A stretch of 64,000 nt of DNA from Torreya grandis (GCA_037957365.1 JARHVA010000123.1:3364501-3428500), one strand, 5' to 3'. Positions 51,901 through 57,612 are shown, numbered from the stretch's first letter. Notes: generated by a model not told the origin, from the sequence alone. Numbers and translations: made by a program.

Positions 51901-54900
51901 TCTTGATGCACCAACCCTTGATGATTGGTGTTAGATAACTTCTTATCTTGTAGGCTGATTGATTGTTTAATGGTGTCTCCACATATTAGAATGATCAATT
52001 GACAGCCTACCTATCATTGAGGGCTACACGGCATAAACATTTCCTGTTACTAGTGCCATAAAAAAGAATTAAGAGTCATGTACAAGGCATCGTTGCCTTA
52101 TGGGCTGAAGGCAATGGCATGTCATTGACCATTAGAATGGCAATGCTATATGAATATTTGATGCTTGCAGATTCCCTTAGTAGTTGAGGAGGTGCTAATT
52201 AATTCTTTAAGTTGTTTTAAGCTTTTCGAGTCCACAGGAGAATAGGTCCTTCAATATAAATGCATCTTGGCTACCAGCCATCTTCCCTGTGATATAGTAT
52301 TTGACTAGACACGTACTCCATTAAGGGCTTGTATCATCTTTCATAATAACCTTCCCACAGGTATTGCATGAAGATGGCAATCTCAAGAGCGCAAGCTTGC
52401 AGTCAATCTCTTAAGAAATCAAGTTCCTATTACCAAAAAACCTGTTGAACAATGATCCCTCTACCTTGAAGAATTGTAAGAGACTTCTCAAAGCTTCAAA
52501 TTTGCTAGAGAATGTAGAAATTTGTATTTTGCTATTGCAAGAATTGTCAAACAAGGTTTGTGATCTTTTGAACAGACTTCATACACCCTAAACTGCATGA
52601 GTGAATAAAAAACCCCTATAACCAGTGAGCATTCTTCCTGTAACAGAAGTTCAATATTAGCTGGATGCTGAGTCTCTGAGGGAGATTATCACTAAAAGAT
52701 GATCTAACTACGACCAAGGTAGCACTCAATGTTTCTTATATACAGAAAACTCATCTAAAGTTCTGTGTTAGGCAGATTTGATTTCTCAGTGCGTCTCATC
52801 TTCAAGGCAACTGACCTATCAATGTTTGTCACATGCTATAAGATAATTGGAGGTGACAAGGGCCTCGATTCCTTGCTGCTAATTTGTCTTGTGACTCTTC
52901 TAGTTGGTTAGGGTGGCCACTAGAGTCGCCATGATCTATACAAGGGTTAGATTGCAAATGCACATTTTATTTTTCTAAAATTGTGCCCTTATTGATTACA
53001 TTTACTTGTTTTGAGTAGTTTGTAATGGTCTCATAGTTCTCAATATGGTTTGTACATTCCAGCCACAGAAAGGGTAGTAAACACTTTATCACAGGTGTCA
53101 TCAAGGTTACGTTTAAGCTAACTGGACATAGGGCAACTTGCATGTCAGAGTTCTTACTGTCAGGATATGAAAGAGTTCAAGGCGATAGCTAAATAGGTAT
53201 TCTCATCATTGTCGACTTTCCATTTTGATTAGTATTGCTTTCTATAATTTTTGGTATTTCTGTAGTATGGTGCAGTCCAACAGACATTTGAAAATATTAC
53301 CATGCTTCATTGTAAGGCATAGGGCAAGGCTTGCCTCCAGTGCCATTATGAACTATTTTGTGATGGCATGTTACTGTCCAGATTGTTGTACTTATGTATG
53401 TGGCTATTTTTCTCTATATGTATATGGCTGCACCACATCTAACAAGCGGAAGTTTAAAGATGAGTATTTCATTAGGAAGCAGATGGGAAAGCCAAATCGA
53501 AACAAAGTACAATAGGAAGCATAATTTAACCAGCTAAAAATTATTAACTAGGAAACATCAACAAAAACTTGTTGAGAACTAAACCAAAACGAAATAGAAC
53601 AGGTGATACAGATAGCTATACTAAGCCAACTTACCAATGATGCCAAAAGTAAATGGACTGTCAGGACCGGGTCTTGGAGGAGTTGAGAATGAAAATTCAC
53701 GTGTTGTGTTCCCTTCTCCTATCTTGTAAAAATATTTTGTGTCAAACTGCAATGATAAGAAGAAATGGCAAAACATTAAAGGTAGTTTATTACTGAGCTA
53801 AAAATTAATTTTTCTGAAGACAAATAGAATACTACAATTTACCTCTGAATAAATTTATATGCAATTTTTTGGGCACCACTAAAAAAATTGAAGGCACAAA
53901 AATCAGGATGCCATCTCAACTTGAGAATACCATTTTTCTGAGACTCAATATCTAGAGTTTCTTGATTGCTTTTCAAAACTCTTCCTAGTCAGGATAATAG
54001 AAGACATGCAGAATTTTGACACATTATCTTTTTTCACATTTTAATGTTGGCCATAAGTTACTGATGCCTTGGTTTGTTTGGCAGAGCTCCTTTTAAACTT
54101 TGCTTCGAGCATTTTTAAAAAACCTTTTTGCCATAGCTATGTTTTGTGCTTGATAAACTCAATAAGATTTAATGAACATTCTTTTTCAAATATAAGTAAG
54201 CTTTCACTTTGTGCATCCATGAATACTTGGGCAATCCTCTGCCTAAATTCTGAGCAACAAATGATTAAGCATCTTGATATTGCACACTTCACAATTCATT
54301 CATTAATCAGATCATGCATGCACTCTTCCTTCTTTGGCATTGGTGTGACTGGTTTGCATCACCAAAAACTAACTACGAAGCAGAGTGACACAATTTACTG
54401 ATAAGAAGCCAATATGTTTCAGAGTTTTCTCTTTTAAATCTTTCTGTGCTACTGAAACAAGGTGGCCTAAATCTACTTTAGCTATGCAAAATTTCTCTCT
54501 AATGAACTGGAAAATTTTATGCATTCCCAGATTCCCCTGTAAGAGAACTGTACATATATTGTGCAATAAAAGAAAATTCTCTTAGGTGTAAGTGACATCC
54601 ATACCTTTAAGTTCTTCAGTGTGCAGTGATGAATATATCCTGATGTATAATTAAAAAACTTATAGGTTGTAACAATGCCATTTGCTTCATATTTGTACTT
54701 GTACTTCGTGGTTCCATATAAAACAGTGCTAGATCCAGGCTCTGAAGGCGTAATCCATGAGACAATAACAGCTTTACCGACAAGGTCGCCTTGCGTGATA
54801 TGGACCTGGAAATAAAGTATTTAATAGACCAAAATTAAAGTCATCTAACTTATGTGGCACATAATCCTCAATAGAATGACCAGAATCAGAATCTTGCATT

Positions 54901-56751
54901 TAATGATTTTGGAAACTCCTCTGTACTACATGGTCTATCTTATCAGTTTAGCAGTTCAATCTCTTCAAGTAAAATTGCCTGCAGAGTTAGCACTAAGAAT
55001 CTCCCAAGAATCTTTGCATAGTATCTTTTTGTTCTTAAAAGAATGAACGACATGGACACTGGACTTGATTGAAATGTTCAAAATCATGGGATCTAGAGTT
55101 AAAAACAGAGACATTGAAAATTGCCCGTATAATTTTCCAATGTTTCTGTGCAATAAAACCAGGGGACAAAGAAGCCTTTCTTCTATTTATGTGAACCTTC
55201 AAAACTATGAGCCAGCAACATAACTGGCTACAAACATCACTTGAGTGCTCACATGGTAAGATATGCGATGTTGATATTCCTCTTACATTGAGTACCAAAT
55301 TTCTACATTGGTTGTATTTCCCAAAAATTCAAAGGTCAAGAGTAGATGAGGGAAGAACAATATTGGTGATGATGACGAATACACGGAGACAATCTATTGG
55401 ACCTATGTAAAAAACATCATGTATGATTTATGATGCAAAACAAGAGTTCTTATTATTGAATATATTGTAAATAAAATCACCTAGCTCCTGATTTTCATAA
55501 GCTATAAGATTCCAGTATTGTGTTCTTAATATTTTAGTGGAACAAATAACTAGGAAATGTTTTTGATCATTGATTTCGTTGGTATTACAGATCTTACAGA
55601 TTGTGGTGAACATTAGTTTTAATCTTTGCTCTACTACCTTTCTTCTTTAAACTGAAAATAGTAAGAAAAGAACTGATTGCACAGATCAAGAATGATCATT
55701 CTTTATGGTATCTCATTTTTTTTTTAATAATTTCTTATTGTTCCAAACCTATGTTGCATGAAGCTAAGGGTCACTAACCGGACTACCAAATCTACTAACT
55801 GGTCTGAATATAGAATATCGATATACGGCCGGCAGCCGGTGCAGTAATCCGCTTTCACTGACCTTACTCAGCAGCACCCAGGAGACCACACAGACATTAG
55901 GATTATACACTGTGAGAGGCCCGAACTATAAATAGCCCCACCCTTAACCTAGAAACTAGATCGGAAAATAAGATGGCAAACACAATGTGATAGTAAAGTA
56001 CTGTGGAGACATTTTTACATAAAAACCTTTAGGAGATTTCTAAATTGTGCACATTGATAATGATTCAAACATGGTAACAGTTAATGAATTGGGCTTGGAA
56101 ATGTCTTCACAAGCCAAAGGGTGAGTCAACATGTAACTAGCAAATACTAAGAAAAACTTGATGGACCGAAAATCATGTAAAACGTTCAAAAATTTATTGG
56201 CGACCAGAAATGGATGAGCACATCTATCACACGTGTTTGTATTTGCAGGCAGACCATTAACCTTTTGACAAGCTTCACAAAGCTCATTGACTGCAAATGC
56301 ACGCAATAGTTATGTCCGACTACAAGAAACACCCTGTTCACAATGTAATGGAGCATATCTATCACACGTGTTTGTATTTGCAGGCAGACCATTAACCTTT
56401 TGACGAGCTTAGCAAAGCTCATTGACTGCAAATGCATGCGATAGTTAGGTCCAACTACAAGAAACAGCCTGTTCACAGTGCAATGGCCATTTTCATAATG
56501 GAAGAGACTAGAATGTGAGTAGTGTGTTTAGTACAGCCAGGCTCCAAATTTTTACAGCAACTTGTGTTTACCTGTTGAGGAGCATTGTAACCCTCAGGAA
56601 CTCTGAAAACATCACTGTCCATGGGCATATCCACAGCTGCTTCAAGTCTTCGCACATATCTGCTCGTAACTCCAGCTGCTACAAATGATAAGACACCATT
56701 TAAGAACACACCTAAAATTAATAAACTTGACCATTTCTTCAGCGAATCCAT
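12728..56751 (-). CDS. PAP: Purple acid phosphatase, eight-exon gene (full coding span)
   Basis: Secreted binuclear-metal phosphatase that releases phosphate from organic phosphomonoesters in the apoplast or vacuole. Coding exons: 56751-56572, 54805-54605, 53746-53635, 41203-40980, 22621-22483, 21201-20981, 13156-13035, 12923-12728. They total 1,395 bp and encode 464 residues plus TGA, close to the usual plant PAP10/12/26-type length. All seven introns are GT..AG and phases match. Residues 1-27 look like a signal peptide. The N-terminal fibronectin-like domain covers about 45-160. The catalytic domain keeps GDLG (D166), GDLSYAD (D193, Y196), GNHE (N230), MHSP (H315) and GHVH (H352, H354). N-glycosylation sequons occur at 112, 140, 174, 260, 400 and 425. 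No stop or frame shift was seen, so the gene looks functional. Introns 3, 4 and 6 are inflated by retrotransposons. Which PAP paralogue it is cannot be fixed by eye. Confidence 0.95.
13035..13156 (-). CDS. PAP: PAP exon 7
   Basis: Bounded by ctgcag and gtaagt. It encodes residues 360-399 and two bases of codon 400: [20 protein letters not shown] and [14 protein letters not shown], both hallmark PAP segments. Cys374 lies at the position of the cysteine that links the two subunits in plant PAP homodimers (family knowledge, not shown here). Confidence 0.95.
13157..13357 (-). other. PAP intron 6, 5'-distal end
   Basis: The last 201 bp of the 7,824-bp intron 6 (13157-20980). It ends in ctgcag at exon 7 and holds nothing else recognisable. 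Confidence 0.7.
13358..13570 (+). mobile_element. tRNA-derived SINE-like element in PAP intron 6
   Basis: A tRNA-like head has a pol III A-box-like tggccgaatgg (13366-13376) and a B-box-like gtttgaatcct (13408-13418) at tRNA-like spacing. The 3' region extends beyond a tRNA. It ends in a pyrimidine-rich stretch near 13570. It is too diverged to fold as a working tRNA. No target-site duplication was resolved. Confidence 0.5.
13651..13760 (+). mobile_element. Second tRNA-derived SINE-like head in PAP intron 6
   Basis: gtagctttggtggtaga (13659-13675) matches an A-box region and ggttcaagtcct (13704-13715) is a near-consensus B-box. Their spacing is right for a tRNA-like head, but the arms do not pair well enough to call a tRNA gene. 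Its borders are approximate. Confidence 0.5.
13761..14359. other. PAP intron 6 spacer
   Basis: Between the SINE-like pieces and the LTR element. The short open frames here have no recognisable domain. Confidence 0.5.
14365..15747 (-). repeat. Left LTR (3' LTR) of the intron 6 element
   Basis: Matches 19058-20405 in order, including tcaagggtcccaatgaaggg, ctatggagtctctca, ggctacgggcc and the TGCATCA end. Confidence 0.93.
15748..17790 (-). other. Purine-rich broken interior of the intron 6 element
   Basis: The minus strand is strongly purine-rich and gives Lys/Arg/Glu-rich fragments in changing frames (for example 15780-16112, 16719-16943). The overlapping plus-strand frames rich in Ser, Leu, Phe and Pro are mirror images of this bias. 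No enzyme domain was recognised. Confidence 0.5.
17791..18258 (-). pseudogene. Retrotransposon gag-like fragment
   Basis: A 155-codon minus-strand frame contains [30 protein letters not shown] and [11 protein letters not shown]. The spacing of the aromatic and hydrophobic residues (W..xVERxF, A..xWxxLQxRR..GK) follows the capsid core of Ty3/gypsy gag. It sits in the first third of the element downstream of its 5' LTR, where gag is expected. The overlapping 277-codon plus-strand frame is a shadow of low-complexity sequence. No zinc knuckle was found, and downstream frames are broken, so it is treated as a pseudogene. Confidence 0.6.
19058..20405 (-). repeat. Right LTR (5' LTR) of the intron 6 element
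   Basis: Direct repeat of 14365-15747, flanked on its right by the GTAGC target duplication. Confidence 0.93.
20411..20980. other. PAP intron 6, 5' end
   Basis: Sequence between the LTR element and exon 6. The intron's donor, gtaagt, lies at its right edge (minus strand). No other feature was seen. Confidence 0.6.
20981..21201 (-). CDS. PAP: PAP exon 6 (metal-site motifs IV and V)
   Basis: Acceptor gtgcag, donor gtaagt. It encodes residues 287-359, from [13 protein letters not shown] to GHVHAYERS. It carries the metal ligand H315 in [10 protein letters not shown]325 of the substrate-site region, and H352 and H354 in GHVH. Phase 1 joins exon 5 through a split Gly286 codon. Confidence 0.96.
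21202..22482 (-). other. PAP intron 5 (1,281 bp)
   Basis: GT..AG intron without recognisable mobile elements. Confidence 0.85.
22483..22621 (-). CDS. PAP: PAP exon 5
   Basis: Acceptor ttgcag, donor gtgagt. It encodes residues 240-285 and the first base of Gly286: [20 protein letters not shown], then [20 protein letters not shown]. This is the conserved segment between the GNHE and MHSP motifs. Exon 4 ends in phase 0, so the join is clean despite 18 kb of intron. Confidence 0.95.
22622..24119. other. PAP intron 4, 3' part without recognised elements
   Basis: About 1.5 kb next to exon 5 with no coding similarity, no tRNA-like head and no LTR terminus that I could pair. It is probably old repeat sequence. 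Confidence 0.4.
24120..28320 (+). mobile_element. L1-type LINE on the plus strand, split by a solo LTR, PAP intron 4
   Basis: The left part (24120-25514) reads, with breaks, as the end of an endonuclease ([23 protein letters not shown] near 24240-24375). It continues into reverse transcriptase at 24974-25480 ([20 protein letters not shown] in degenerate form, [18 protein letters not shown], then a GIRKGCLLS box). The right part (27185-28320) gives [15 protein letters not shown] sequence near 27520 and a C-x2-C ... H-x4-C zinc finger ([20 protein letters not shown]) near 28090-28150. A 1,660-bp solo LTR with its target duplication sits at 25515-27184 and interrupts it. The element opposes PAP transcription and is full of stops and frame shifts. 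Confidence 0.8.
25515..27184 (+). mobile_element. Solo LTR with TSD TAAGA, inserted in the LINE
   Basis: One LTR-like block, 25520-27179 (1,660 bp), begins TGTAGTATCCC and ends AAGGGGACATTACA. It is flanked by a perfect 5-bp duplication TAAGA at 25515-25519 and 27180-27184. The ends match the TGTAATGTCCC...ACATTACA termini of the full element at 35525-39735, so it is a related lineage. LINE sequence resumes on both sides, which supports a single insertion followed by LTR-LTR recombination. The orientation is inferred from the termini. Open frames inside it (25531-26473) are not genes. Confidence 0.85.
28321..28822. other. PAP intron 4 spacer
   Basis: Between the LINE and the LTR element at 28823. 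I see no recognisable protein. The sequence resumes after the element at 34299. Confidence 0.4.
28828..30498 (+). repeat. 5' LTR of element 1
   Basis: Direct repeat of 32616-34293. Both start with aatgtccccatttccggcat one to three bases in and end just before the primer site or flank. Confidence 0.95.
30500..30512 (+). promoter_or_regulatory. Primer-binding site, tRNA-Met type (degenerate)
   Basis: tggtattagggct, one base after the 5' LTR. It differs from the plant initiator-Met primer site word TGGTATCAGAGC by two substitutions. Confidence 0.7.
30600..31013 (+). pseudogene. Gag N-terminal-like frame of element 1
   Basis: A 137-codon frame. Its start ([15 protein letters not shown]) and the block [20 protein letters not shown] line up with the N-terminal gag blocks of elements 2 and 3 (Y-x-x-x-P-x-x-x-K/R-x-E/Q-x-x-x-x-D-F-x-x-L). 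The capsid core seen in element 3 is absent. It is unlikely to be a working gag. The similarity was judged by eye. Confidence 0.5.
31639..32484 (+). CDS. 281-codon frame of unknown function before the 3' LTR of element 1
   Basis: This is the longest frame in element 1. The first 100 residues are polar and charged. The rest is unusually hydrophobic and aromatic, with apolar stretches such as [19 protein letters not shown] that could span a membrane. It matches no protease, polymerase or integrase motif. Its place just before the 3' LTR is where an envelope-like frame would sit, but I see no signal peptide and no cleavage site. It may be captured sequence or simply an open stretch. A 267-codon frame with similar character sits at the matching place in element 2. 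Confidence 0.3.
   Translation: MHYGIADVKRTQNLCDEWLRRAREAKLMAAQSKQHLTMVREKKKSELYAPCGPANNVMHACEEENKYESNLDKSLIPIENLMRLLVLRQHRLDDVFLIVHVDRSVPALIHWLLVHTSMIDGCPTLLVMEFSDCTLVTAVIWIDWKGWDHYFIVGYWHGDDLLSSYVIGDTFCIIIGMVFSLYNAVLIYISNLAWVGIFPYALVTGIYHIPMRSFRFRWIISIEDKTIDIYFFISCWGDGIMTWDPGIGLIDTLLYRDHGELFHLLVGDDYIRVEQRKSWYR
32616..34293 (+). repeat. 3' LTR of element 1
   Basis: Direct repeat of 28828-30498, followed by the CTATT target duplication. Confidence 0.95.
34299..35519. other. PAP intron 4 spacer between elements 1 and 2
   Basis: No LTR, tRNA-like head or known domain was recognised. A 62-codon frame (34275-34463) begins inside the LTR end and is not a gene. Confidence 0.4.
35525..36428 (+). 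repeat. 5' LTR of element 2
   Basis: Direct repeat of 38789-39735. Shared words include aaggggacttttaagggtca and tattttgataataaaatatt. Confidence 0.93.
36430..36442 (+). promoter_or_regulatory. Primer-binding site, tRNA-Met type
   Basis: tggtatcatagcc, one base after the 5' LTR. It has a single mismatch to TGGTATCAGAGC. Confidence 0.8.
36575..37542 (+). pseudogene. Truncated gag of element 2 (two overlapping frames)
   Basis: Frame 36575-36892 carries [20 protein letters not shown] and overlaps frame 36889-37542, which continues [20 protein letters not shown] and [19 protein letters not shown]. The same order occurs in element 3 (RPNQPTF..EVVIP..KEQPT, then [15 protein letters not shown] and [17 protein letters not shown]), so this is the N-terminal part of the same gag with a frame shift near 36890. 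Beyond about residue 50 of the second frame the sequence turns Lys/Glu/Ser-rich and no longer matches gag, so the capsid core has been lost or replaced. Confidence 0.65.
37375..37805 (+). repeat. Short degenerate internal repeat in element 2
   Basis: Three related units carry tgttatcatggtaagcaa (near 37409), tgtcatcatgggcaacatg (near 37689) and tggttatcgtgggcaacat (near 37770). The last two are followed by attgaaaa/gttgaaaa and gatgat-like words. On the forward frame they give CYHGKQ, CCHHGQH and CGYRGQH. No known function. Confidence 0.5.
37805..38608 (+). CDS. 267-codon frame of unknown function before the 3' LTR of element 2
   Basis: It has hydrophobic stretches ([20 protein letters not shown] and [14 protein letters not shown]) between polar segments. 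No reverse transcriptase, integrase or protease motif is visible. It sits at the same place as the 281-codon hydrophobic frame of element 1. I found no clear residue-level match between the two. It may be an envelope-like frame, captured sequence or chance. Confidence 0.3.
   Translation: MINTLSGRGHIDHFIQVPNYLYMKVWAPGDLWRYKKGKVFEEFNVAIVNEFFISCIWLETKFMRYLWLVDIVEAFSVIVLLISTPISLSFLNFVKKLKHDNYCPILFATMCNKTNPLIIFTTATRAFLVTRWKDLLPTINEGLFVAIMEEFLATTMLIMSNKMQRYNYNHVWDSKNGPLKVHHTNGNYEEDASMGGELNNMPTRHGEAVEGMVWRALDFIVMFVLCVGLGTTHMSVDKETLISQRVHSLHMSKESTMIMTCDKHEWG
38789..39735 (+). repeat. 3' LTR of element 2
   Basis: Direct repeat of 35525-36428, followed by ccatg. Confidence 0.93.
39741..40979. other. 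PAP intron 4, 5' end
   Basis: About 1.2 kb between element 2 and exon 4. The intron donor gtatgt lies at its right edge (minus strand). The short plus-strand frames at 39756-40450 have no recognisable domain. Confidence 0.5.
40980..41203 (-). CDS. PAP: PAP exon 4 (metal-site motifs I-III)
   Basis: Acceptor atgcag, donor gtatgt. It encodes residues 166-239 and completes Gly165. It holds D166 of GDLG, D193 and Y196 of GDLSYAD, and N230 and H231 of GNHE. The tyrosine gives purple acid phosphatases their colour through charge transfer to Fe(III) (family knowledge). [20 protein letters not shown] is the usual segment before GNHE. It is isolated by introns of 18.4 and 12.4 kb, yet has no stop or indel. 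Confidence 0.97.
41204..41636. other. PAP intron 3, 3' end
   Basis: Spacer between exon 4 and LTR element 3. No feature was recognised other than the exon 4 splice acceptor. Confidence 0.6.
41642..42775 (+). repeat. 5' LTR of element 3
   Basis: Direct repeat of 46454-47581, with shared words such as ttagggacatcattga, tttagccttaaccaattctc and tttaagggtcatgagtga. Confidence 0.93.
42777..42789 (+). promoter_or_regulatory. Primer-binding site, tRNA-Met
   Basis: tggtatcagagcc, identical to the plant initiator-Met primer word, one base after the LTR end. This spacing helped set the LTR end at 42775. Confidence 0.9.
43142..44416 (+). pseudogene. Ty3/gypsy gag and start of protease, one frame broken by TAG stops
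   Basis: Gag capsid core at 43350-43760: [20 protein letters not shown], then [15 protein letters not shown] and [21 protein letters not shown] degenerate zinc knuckle lies near 44085-44165 ([19 protein letters not shown]). The retroviral-type aspartic protease active site [10 protein letters not shown] is at about 44332-44361. The segments 43142-43675, 43688-43996 and 44021-44416 are in the same phase, separated only by TAG codons at 43673, 43994 and 44012. A TGA ends the frame at 44414. The first methionine is not certain, because similarity to element 2 begins upstream of it. It makes no intact product now. Confidence 0.88.
44413..44703 (+). pseudogene. C-terminal protease region of element 3, shifted frame
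   Basis: After a frame shift this 96-codon stretch gives [20 protein letters not shown] and [18 protein letters not shown]. These are the usual end of a Ty3/gypsy protease, where the family has VLGxQWLxxLG. Coding similarity stops near 44703, where the reverse transcriptase linker should begin, so pol was deleted or never present. Confidence 0.8.
45058..45350 (+). repeat. In-frame 126-bp (42-codon) tandem repeat in element 3
   Basis: attgaggtcaaaa / tatgaggacaaaa / attgagggtaaaa recur, and the acagcc/acagct anchor falls at 45085, 45211 and 45337, giving two periods of exactly 126 bp. In the 165-codon frame 45020-45517 this yields repeated LQP.. and Q(V)QP.. segments. No known domain. Confidence 0.75.
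45351..46453 (+). other. Interior 3' part of element 3, no domain recognised
   Basis: It holds short frames (45514-45840, 45841-46062) without similarity to reverse transcriptase or integrase. The purine tract gagcagggaggat lies directly before the 3' LTR at 46454. Confidence 0.55.
46454..47581 (+). repeat. 3' LTR of element 3
   Basis: Direct repeat of 41642-42775; TG..CA termini are intact in this copy. Confidence 0.93.
47587..49326. other. PAP intron 3 spacer, possible remains of a copia 3' LTR
   Basis: No coding domain. On the minus strand a purine tract (gtcaagggggaatag) ends near 49273, just after the copia RNase H, so the stretch to its left may include that element's 3' LTR; a matching 5' LTR was not found. 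A tRNA-like word (tagttggtcaaggtgg) occurs near 47690. Confidence 0.35.
49327..52050 (-). mobile_element. Ty1/copia pol remnant (integrase, RT, RNase H), PAP intron 3
   Basis: On the minus strand the copia pol domains lie in order. A pre-integrase/integrase start near 51780-51860 (LQLVHNDLM) leads to a core with NNEGKFVNN near 51600 and [15 protein letters not shown] near 51530. The integrase end ([19 protein letters not shown]) is near 51200. RT follows near 50570-50720 ([32 protein letters not shown]). The polymerase box reads YVDES where the family has YVDD. Next is [16 protein letters not shown] near 49950. RNase H ends it at 49327-49572 ([25 protein letters not shown]). Several stops and frame shifts interrupt it. 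Gag and the LTRs were not identified. It runs in the same direction as PAP. Confidence 0.9.
52051..53634. other. PAP intron 3, 5' part
   Basis: Spacer between the copia remnant and exon 3. A tRNA-like word (tagttggttagggtggc) with flanking similarity to 47690 lies near 52895. A 96-codon frame (53225-53515) has no recognisable domain. Confidence 0.4.
53635..53746 (-). CDS. PAP: PAP exon 3
   Basis: Acceptor ttgcag, donor gtaagt. It encodes residues 128-164 and the first base of Gly165: [12 protein letters not shown], then [20 protein letters not shown]. This is the hinge between the fibronectin-like and catalytic domains. N140 is in an N-T-T sequon. Confidence 0.95.
53747..54604 (-). other. 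PAP intron 2 (858 bp)
   Basis: GT..AG intron. A plus-strand 110-codon frame (54069-54401) overlaps it and has no recognisable domain. No mobile element was recognised. Confidence 0.8.
54605..54805 (-). CDS. PAP: PAP exon 2
   Basis: Acceptor ttccag, donor gtatgg; exactly 67 codons in phase 0. It encodes residues 61-127: [20 protein letters not shown], then [16 protein letters not shown], the standard N-terminal domain of plant PAPs. N112 is in an N-Y-T sequon. Confidence 0.96.
55428..55613 (-). pseudogene. Possible LINE zinc-finger fragment
   Basis: A 61-codon minus-strand frame contains [19 protein letters not shown] and then LRTQYW, i.e. C-x2-C-x9-H-x4-C followed by an LR-aromatic pair. 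This is the spacing of zinc-finger ends of non-LTR polymerases. It is short and isolated, so chance is a real alternative. Confidence 0.3.
56216..56486. repeat. Tandem duplication, 135-bp period, PAP intron 1
   Basis: gagca(c/t)atctatcacacgtg ... caatgg is repeated almost exactly (starts 56216 and 56351), with few differences over 135 bp. The minus-strand frames across it (56040-56306, 56186-56476) reflect the duplication and have no known domain. Confidence 0.85.
56572..56751 (-). CDS. PAP: PAP exon 1 (start codon and signal peptide)
   Basis: Sixty codons from ATG at 56749-56751 to CAG before the donor gtaaac. [20 protein letters not shown] has a basic N-terminus followed by a hydrophobic core, as in a secretory signal peptide. 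Then come a basic spacer and [13 protein letters not shown], which leads into VHITQGD of exon 2. An in-frame ATG lies 33 codons upstream (56848-56850). I chose the internal one because it puts the signal peptide at the N-terminus and gives the normal family length. Confidence 0.93.
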
Positions 56752-56860
56752 GTTGCGTTCCAGAGGGATGCATACAGCATTGGCTATTGATAGATCTGCG
56801 AGGCCCCCGCTACATACTATTAATAATGGAAGAGAGGTCTTGTTCAACACCTGAAACTCG

Positions 56861-56886
56861 GGTGAGAATATACAGTGAGTATATGC
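56861..56886 (-). promoter_or_regulatory. Candidate TATA region of PAP
   Basis: On the minus strand, gcatatactcactgtatatt lies about 115-135 bp upstream of the chosen ATG, a plausible distance for a TATA box with a short leader. No transcript start can be seen, and a 5'-UTR intron is also possible (tttcag at the minus-strand side of 56851). Confidence 0.25.
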
Positions 56887-57540
56887 TTACAAATTTTACG
56901 TAATTTCAGCCTTGACTTAGAGATTAAGCATCTAGGATATTCTTATTTTACTTTTAATTGTTTTTAAATACACCATTGACTTTAGTTAACATCTAGTTTT
57001 TGGACTATTGAGTATATAGATTATTGTATCGTATGCAGATTAATATTGCATTCCCATAGACAAAAATAAAAGCGAGCCATGTTCTTATTTAGGACAAGTT
57101 GAGGTGTAAAGTCAATACTTAAAGTCAGGTCATCCGGGTGGAGAGGGACTCTGTTTCTTGGATGGTAAATTTTTCTTTTTCGGCGATTGTGGAGGATAGT
57201 TATTAAAATAAGGGTTGTGTAGTAGTTAGTTTTTGTTTTTATGTTTTCTGAATAAGTGGGTATTGAGGTTTAGTTCAATGACTTCGAGCTGCTTCAATTT
57301 TATTAGGACGAGTTTTTTTAATCCAGTTGGATGTATAAATGCAACGGTAACTGGGACTTTAGGGCCTAGAAGTATTGAACTTAGGTGGGGACTAATAAAT
57401 CACTTAGGTCTCCCTACTAGGTCGTACAACGAGACCTTAGTCTTTGTTTTTATGTTGTAATTAGGGAATTGAAATGGATGAAGATATAAAGATGATTTTT
57501 GACGAGTATGGCTTAAATAATAAAAATTGTGAGCCCACAC
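56887..57540. other. PAP upstream flank
   Basis: Probable promoter region. I saw no repeat and no recognisable coding sequence. I cannot support specific phosphate-response elements by eye. Confidence 0.35.
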
Positions 57541-57612
57541 AGGTGGCGTAGTTGGCTAAGGGCTTTGGGTTTGTCCCATATAAATTCTGAAGTCAATTCT
57601 CGCCGCCCAAAT
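57541..57612 (+). mobile_element. tRNA-derived SINE-like head
   Basis: ggtggcgtagttggctaag (57542-57560) resembles the A-box end of a tRNA and gaagtcaattctcgcc near 57589-57604 a mutated B-box, at tRNA-like spacing. The stems are too degraded for a tRNA gene. An (aat)n run near 57747-57770 may be the tail of the same element. Confidence 0.45.

Larger units (their letters stand above)
54806..56571 (-). other. PAP intron 1 (1,766 bp)
   Basis: GT..AG intron (donor gtaaac, acceptor ttccag). It holds a possible LINE zinc-finger fragment at 55436-55610 and a tandem duplication at 56216-56486. Confidence 0.85.

Noticed and set aside
56473..56850. 125-codon version of PAP exon 1 starting at the upstream ATG and reading past the donor
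   Set aside because: The extra N-terminal residues would bury the signal peptide, and the extra C-terminal residues are intron. The family continues at exon 2 (VHITQGD).
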